Assembly (NCBI GenBank): GCA_009877105.1
Contig: WXFD01000018.1
Coordinates: 1 to 64,000, forward strand
Source of the DNA: Bacteroidales bacterium
Lineage (GTDB): Bacteria; Bacteroidota; Bacteroidia; Bacteroidales; VadinHA17
Reading direction: 5' to 3'
DNA length: 64,000 nt
The translations under genes were made by a program, and so were the position numbers. Numbering within the stretch: the first letter of the stretch is position 1; each line of letters opens with the position of its first letter. Shown piece after piece: positions 62,203 through 64,000 of this stretch. The notes under the pieces are model-generated. The model searched no databases. It was not told where the DNA came from and saw only the letters and a list, made by a program, of their open reading frames with translations.

Positions 62203-64000
62203 TTAGTGTTTTATCAGGGTCAGGGTTTTATGATCCTCCCCATCACTGATGGTTACAAAATACTGACCATCTGGAAATCCCGAGATATTCAGTTCTATTT
62301 TGTTTCCCGGATCAAACCTGAAATAATTTTTAATGAATACAGTATTACCCAGCTTGTTGGTGATTGCAATTACTATCCTGTCAAATTTCTCCCCTGGCAG
62401 ATCAACATTGAGCAATGTGCTTGCCGGATTGGGATATATGGATACAGCTTCCAGTTTTGATTCTTTTAACCGGGAAACCCTTCCTTTCTGACTAATAAAA
62501 AGCACCATTTCAGGATTAAGGGAATAATGTATCTTTAATGCACCGATCTTTTCAAACACCGAGATATTGTCGAGATATGTGACTTTTATCACAGAAGTAC
62601 CGGGTTCTTTCACAGCTTTCATCCACATTGAATTTTCACTTACCGTCCATTCTGCATTTGATTCAATTCTGATTGAAAGCGAACCGGCTTCGGAATTTCC
62701 GATTCTGATTGTATCATTGTGACGAAGTATTTTATCGCCCGGACCGGTTGCCTTGAGTGTATAGATGCCAACAGCCGGAGATGGGGAAGATGTGCATCCA
62801 TATGAGTTGGTGACCGTAAAAGTGTAAATACCCGCGGGAAGACCCGATATTGCTGACCTTGTTCCTGTTCCGGTTATTGTATTTCCGCCAGGACTTCGTG
62901 TCAGCACCCATGTTCCTGATGCAGGCAATCCGCCAAGAACTGCACTGCCGGTCGGACGGGATTCAACAGGCTGTGTGATACTGACGACTGTCGGAGCAGA
63001 GGGGGTTGGCGGCTGGGAATTTATTACCGCATTTGAACTTGAGCTTGAAATACATCCGTATGAATTCGTTACTGTAAAAGTGTATCTGCCCGACGAAAGT
63101 CCTGCAACACTGAAGCTGTTTCCTGTTCCGCTGTAGGTAGTACCACCGGGACTAACCGTCAGGGTCCATGTTCCGGACTCGGGTAATCCGTCAAGAGCGA
63201 CAGTTCCGGTAGCGTTATTGCAAGTCGGATGATTAATGTTTCCAATTACGGGAGCGGCAGGAGTAGGGGGTTGCGGATTAATTGTTACATTACCCGAGGG
63301 TGCGGATGTACAGCCTGATTCATTTGTTACGGTAAACCTGTAAGTATTGGAAGGAAGGTCGTGGATTGTTGTGGTTGCACCTGTACCTGAATATCTGATT
63401 TCCCCGGGTGCCCTTGTTATGGTCCATACACCTGATGCAGGAAGGCCGTTCAAGACAATGCTTCCCATGGCATTTGTACAGGAAGGGTGCGTTACGGAGC
63501 CGATATTCGGAGGCACGGGTGTTAACGGCTGGGGATTGATTATCACATTTGCCGATACCGGCGAGGTACAGCCTGATTCATTTGTTACGGTAAAAGTGTA
63601 AGTATTGGGTAAAAGTCCGGTTATAGTGGTTCTTGACCCGGTGCCCGTTGTACTTATATTGCCGGGATTACGGACCAGCGTCCATGTTCCTGCTGAAGGC
63701 AATCCATTCAGGGTCACGCTGCCTGTTTCTGTTGAACATCCGGGCTGGACAATCGTTTCTGCCGCTGGAGCGGCCGGGGTTACCGGGCTGGCATTTATAA
63801 TAACACTGGCTGATGGAGCTGATGTGCAGCCTGCTGCATTTGAAACTACATAAGTATAATTTCCCGGAGGAATACCATGAAGAGTGATACTGGTTCCTGA
63901 AGAGGATGTTGACACACCTCCGGGATTTCTCGTCAGGGTCCATATACCGGCAGATGGCAAACCACTGACAACCAGGCTGCCTGTTGAAGTGTTGCAATCG
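62203..64000 (-). CDS. Secreted repeat protein with T9SS sorting domain (partial)
   Basis: The frame is open to the window edge, where translation still reads DCNTSTGSLVVSG, so the protein continues beyond 64000. It consists of at least five repeats of about 86 residues, with the recurring pattern LPxSGTWTLxRxPG, YTFTVTNxxGC and HPxC, resembling Ig-like or SprB-type adhesin repeats. Then comes a BACON-like domain (ESNAEWTVSENSMW, VLFISQKGR). The end is a type A type-IX-secretion sorting domain (YPNPASTLLNVDLPG). It is probably exported through the outer membrane and attached to the surface, perhaps as an adhesin or glycan-binding protein. It is tail to tail with the lipoprotein gene. Confidence 0.85.
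   Translation of the reverse strand, partial: DCNTSTGSLVVSGLPSAGIWTLTRNPGGVSTSSSGTSITLHGIPPGNYTYVVSNAAGCTSAPSASVIINASPVTPAAPAAETIVQPGCSTETGSVTLNGLPSAGTWTLVRNPGNISTTGTGSRTTITGLLPNTYTFTVTNESGCTSPVSANVIINPQPLTPVPPNIGSVTHPSCTNAMGSIVLNGLPASGVWTITRAPGEIRYSGTGATTTIHDLPSNTYRFTVTNESGCTSAPSGNVTINPQPPTPAAPVIGNINHPTCNNATGTVALDGLPESGTWTLTVSPGGTTYSGTGNSFSVAGLSSGRYTFTVTNSYGCISSSSSNAVINSQPPTPSAPTVVSITQPVESRPTGSAVLGGLPASGTWVLTRSPGGNTITGTGTRSAISGLPAGIYTFTVTNSYGCTSSPSPAVGIYTLKATGPGDKILRHNDTIRIGNSEAGSLSIRIESNAEWTVSENSMWMKAVKEPGTSVIKVTYLDNISVFEKIGALKIHYSLNPEMVLFISQKGRVSRLKESKLEAVSIYPNPASTLLNVDLPGEKFDRIVIAITNKLGNTVFIKNYFRFDPGNKIELNISGFPDGQYFVTISDGEDHKTLTLIKH

Overview
The window looks like a chromosomal segment of a Bacteroidota (Bacteroidetes) bacterium, probably an environmental polysaccharide degrader. 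The evidence is a type IX secretion C-terminal sorting domain, a short (286 aa) primary sigma factor of the Bacteroidota type, a bTHX ribosomal protein starting MGKGDKKTRRGK, promoter-like TTG / TAnnTTTG pairs, many lipoproteins, and many exported oxidoreductases and dehydratases with twin-arginine signals. No rRNA, tRNA, CRISPR array or intact transposase was seen.

Positions 1-1620 are a decayed accessory zone: a small lipoprotein, a possible gene fragment, a cluster of GC-rich hairpins, an N-terminally truncated ORF6N-domain gene, and a long inverted repeat. Positions 1623-22000 are a sugar-acid and nucleoside catabolic island, mostly on the minus strand. It holds an ADP-ribosylglycohydrolase-like lipoprotein, a nucleoside hydrolase lipoprotein and ribokinase. 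A KDG module follows (TabA-like protein, KDPG aldolase, KDG kinase, BASS-type transporter). Then come exported enzymes (a sugar isomerase-like protein, two enolase-superfamily proteins, an RraA-like protein), a GH88 unsaturated uronyl hydrolase, a heparinase II/III-type lyase and a zinc dehydrogenase. Together they suggest breakdown of a uronic-acid polysaccharide and its aldonates to 2-keto-3-deoxy sugar acids, with several steps outside the cytoplasm. No SusC/SusD pair lies in the window.

Positions 22079-37800 form a second catabolic block. Nine minus-strand genes run from an E2 acyltransferase through a fused E1 alpha/beta dehydrogenase, two HAD phosphatases, a class II aldolase, an aldo/keto reductase, a PHP-domain protein and an aldolase/short-chain dehydrogenase fusion to a sorbose-1-phosphate-reductase-like enzyme. 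Several genes overlap. A divergent GntR/UTRA regulator faces them across a perfect palindrome (35497-35514) that covers the predicted -33 elements of both promoters. An isochorismatase-like hydrolase, a PfkB kinase and a Tat-exported Gfo/Idh/MocA oxidoreductase flank the block. I could not match this gene set to a described pathway.

Positions 37849-64000 are mainly housekeeping and envelope genes: cspA-like and RRM RNA-binding proteins, an epimerase, a flavin-binding protein, bTHX with an unusually long tail, an LTA-synthase-like sulfatase, ftsE, a large TPR protein with an outer-membrane protein, gyrB, a DUF362-ferredoxin protein, dacB, rlmN, dapF, an HtrA protease and rpoD. At the right end are an ankyrin-repeat gene broken by one in-frame TGA, an unknown lipoprotein, and a T9SS-secreted repeat protein that runs off the window.

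The items most worth a second look are the Tat-exported sugar-acid pathway coupled to a BASS transporter, the nine-gene GntR-controlled operon with an atypical E1 enzyme, and the TGA-interrupted ankyrin gene.
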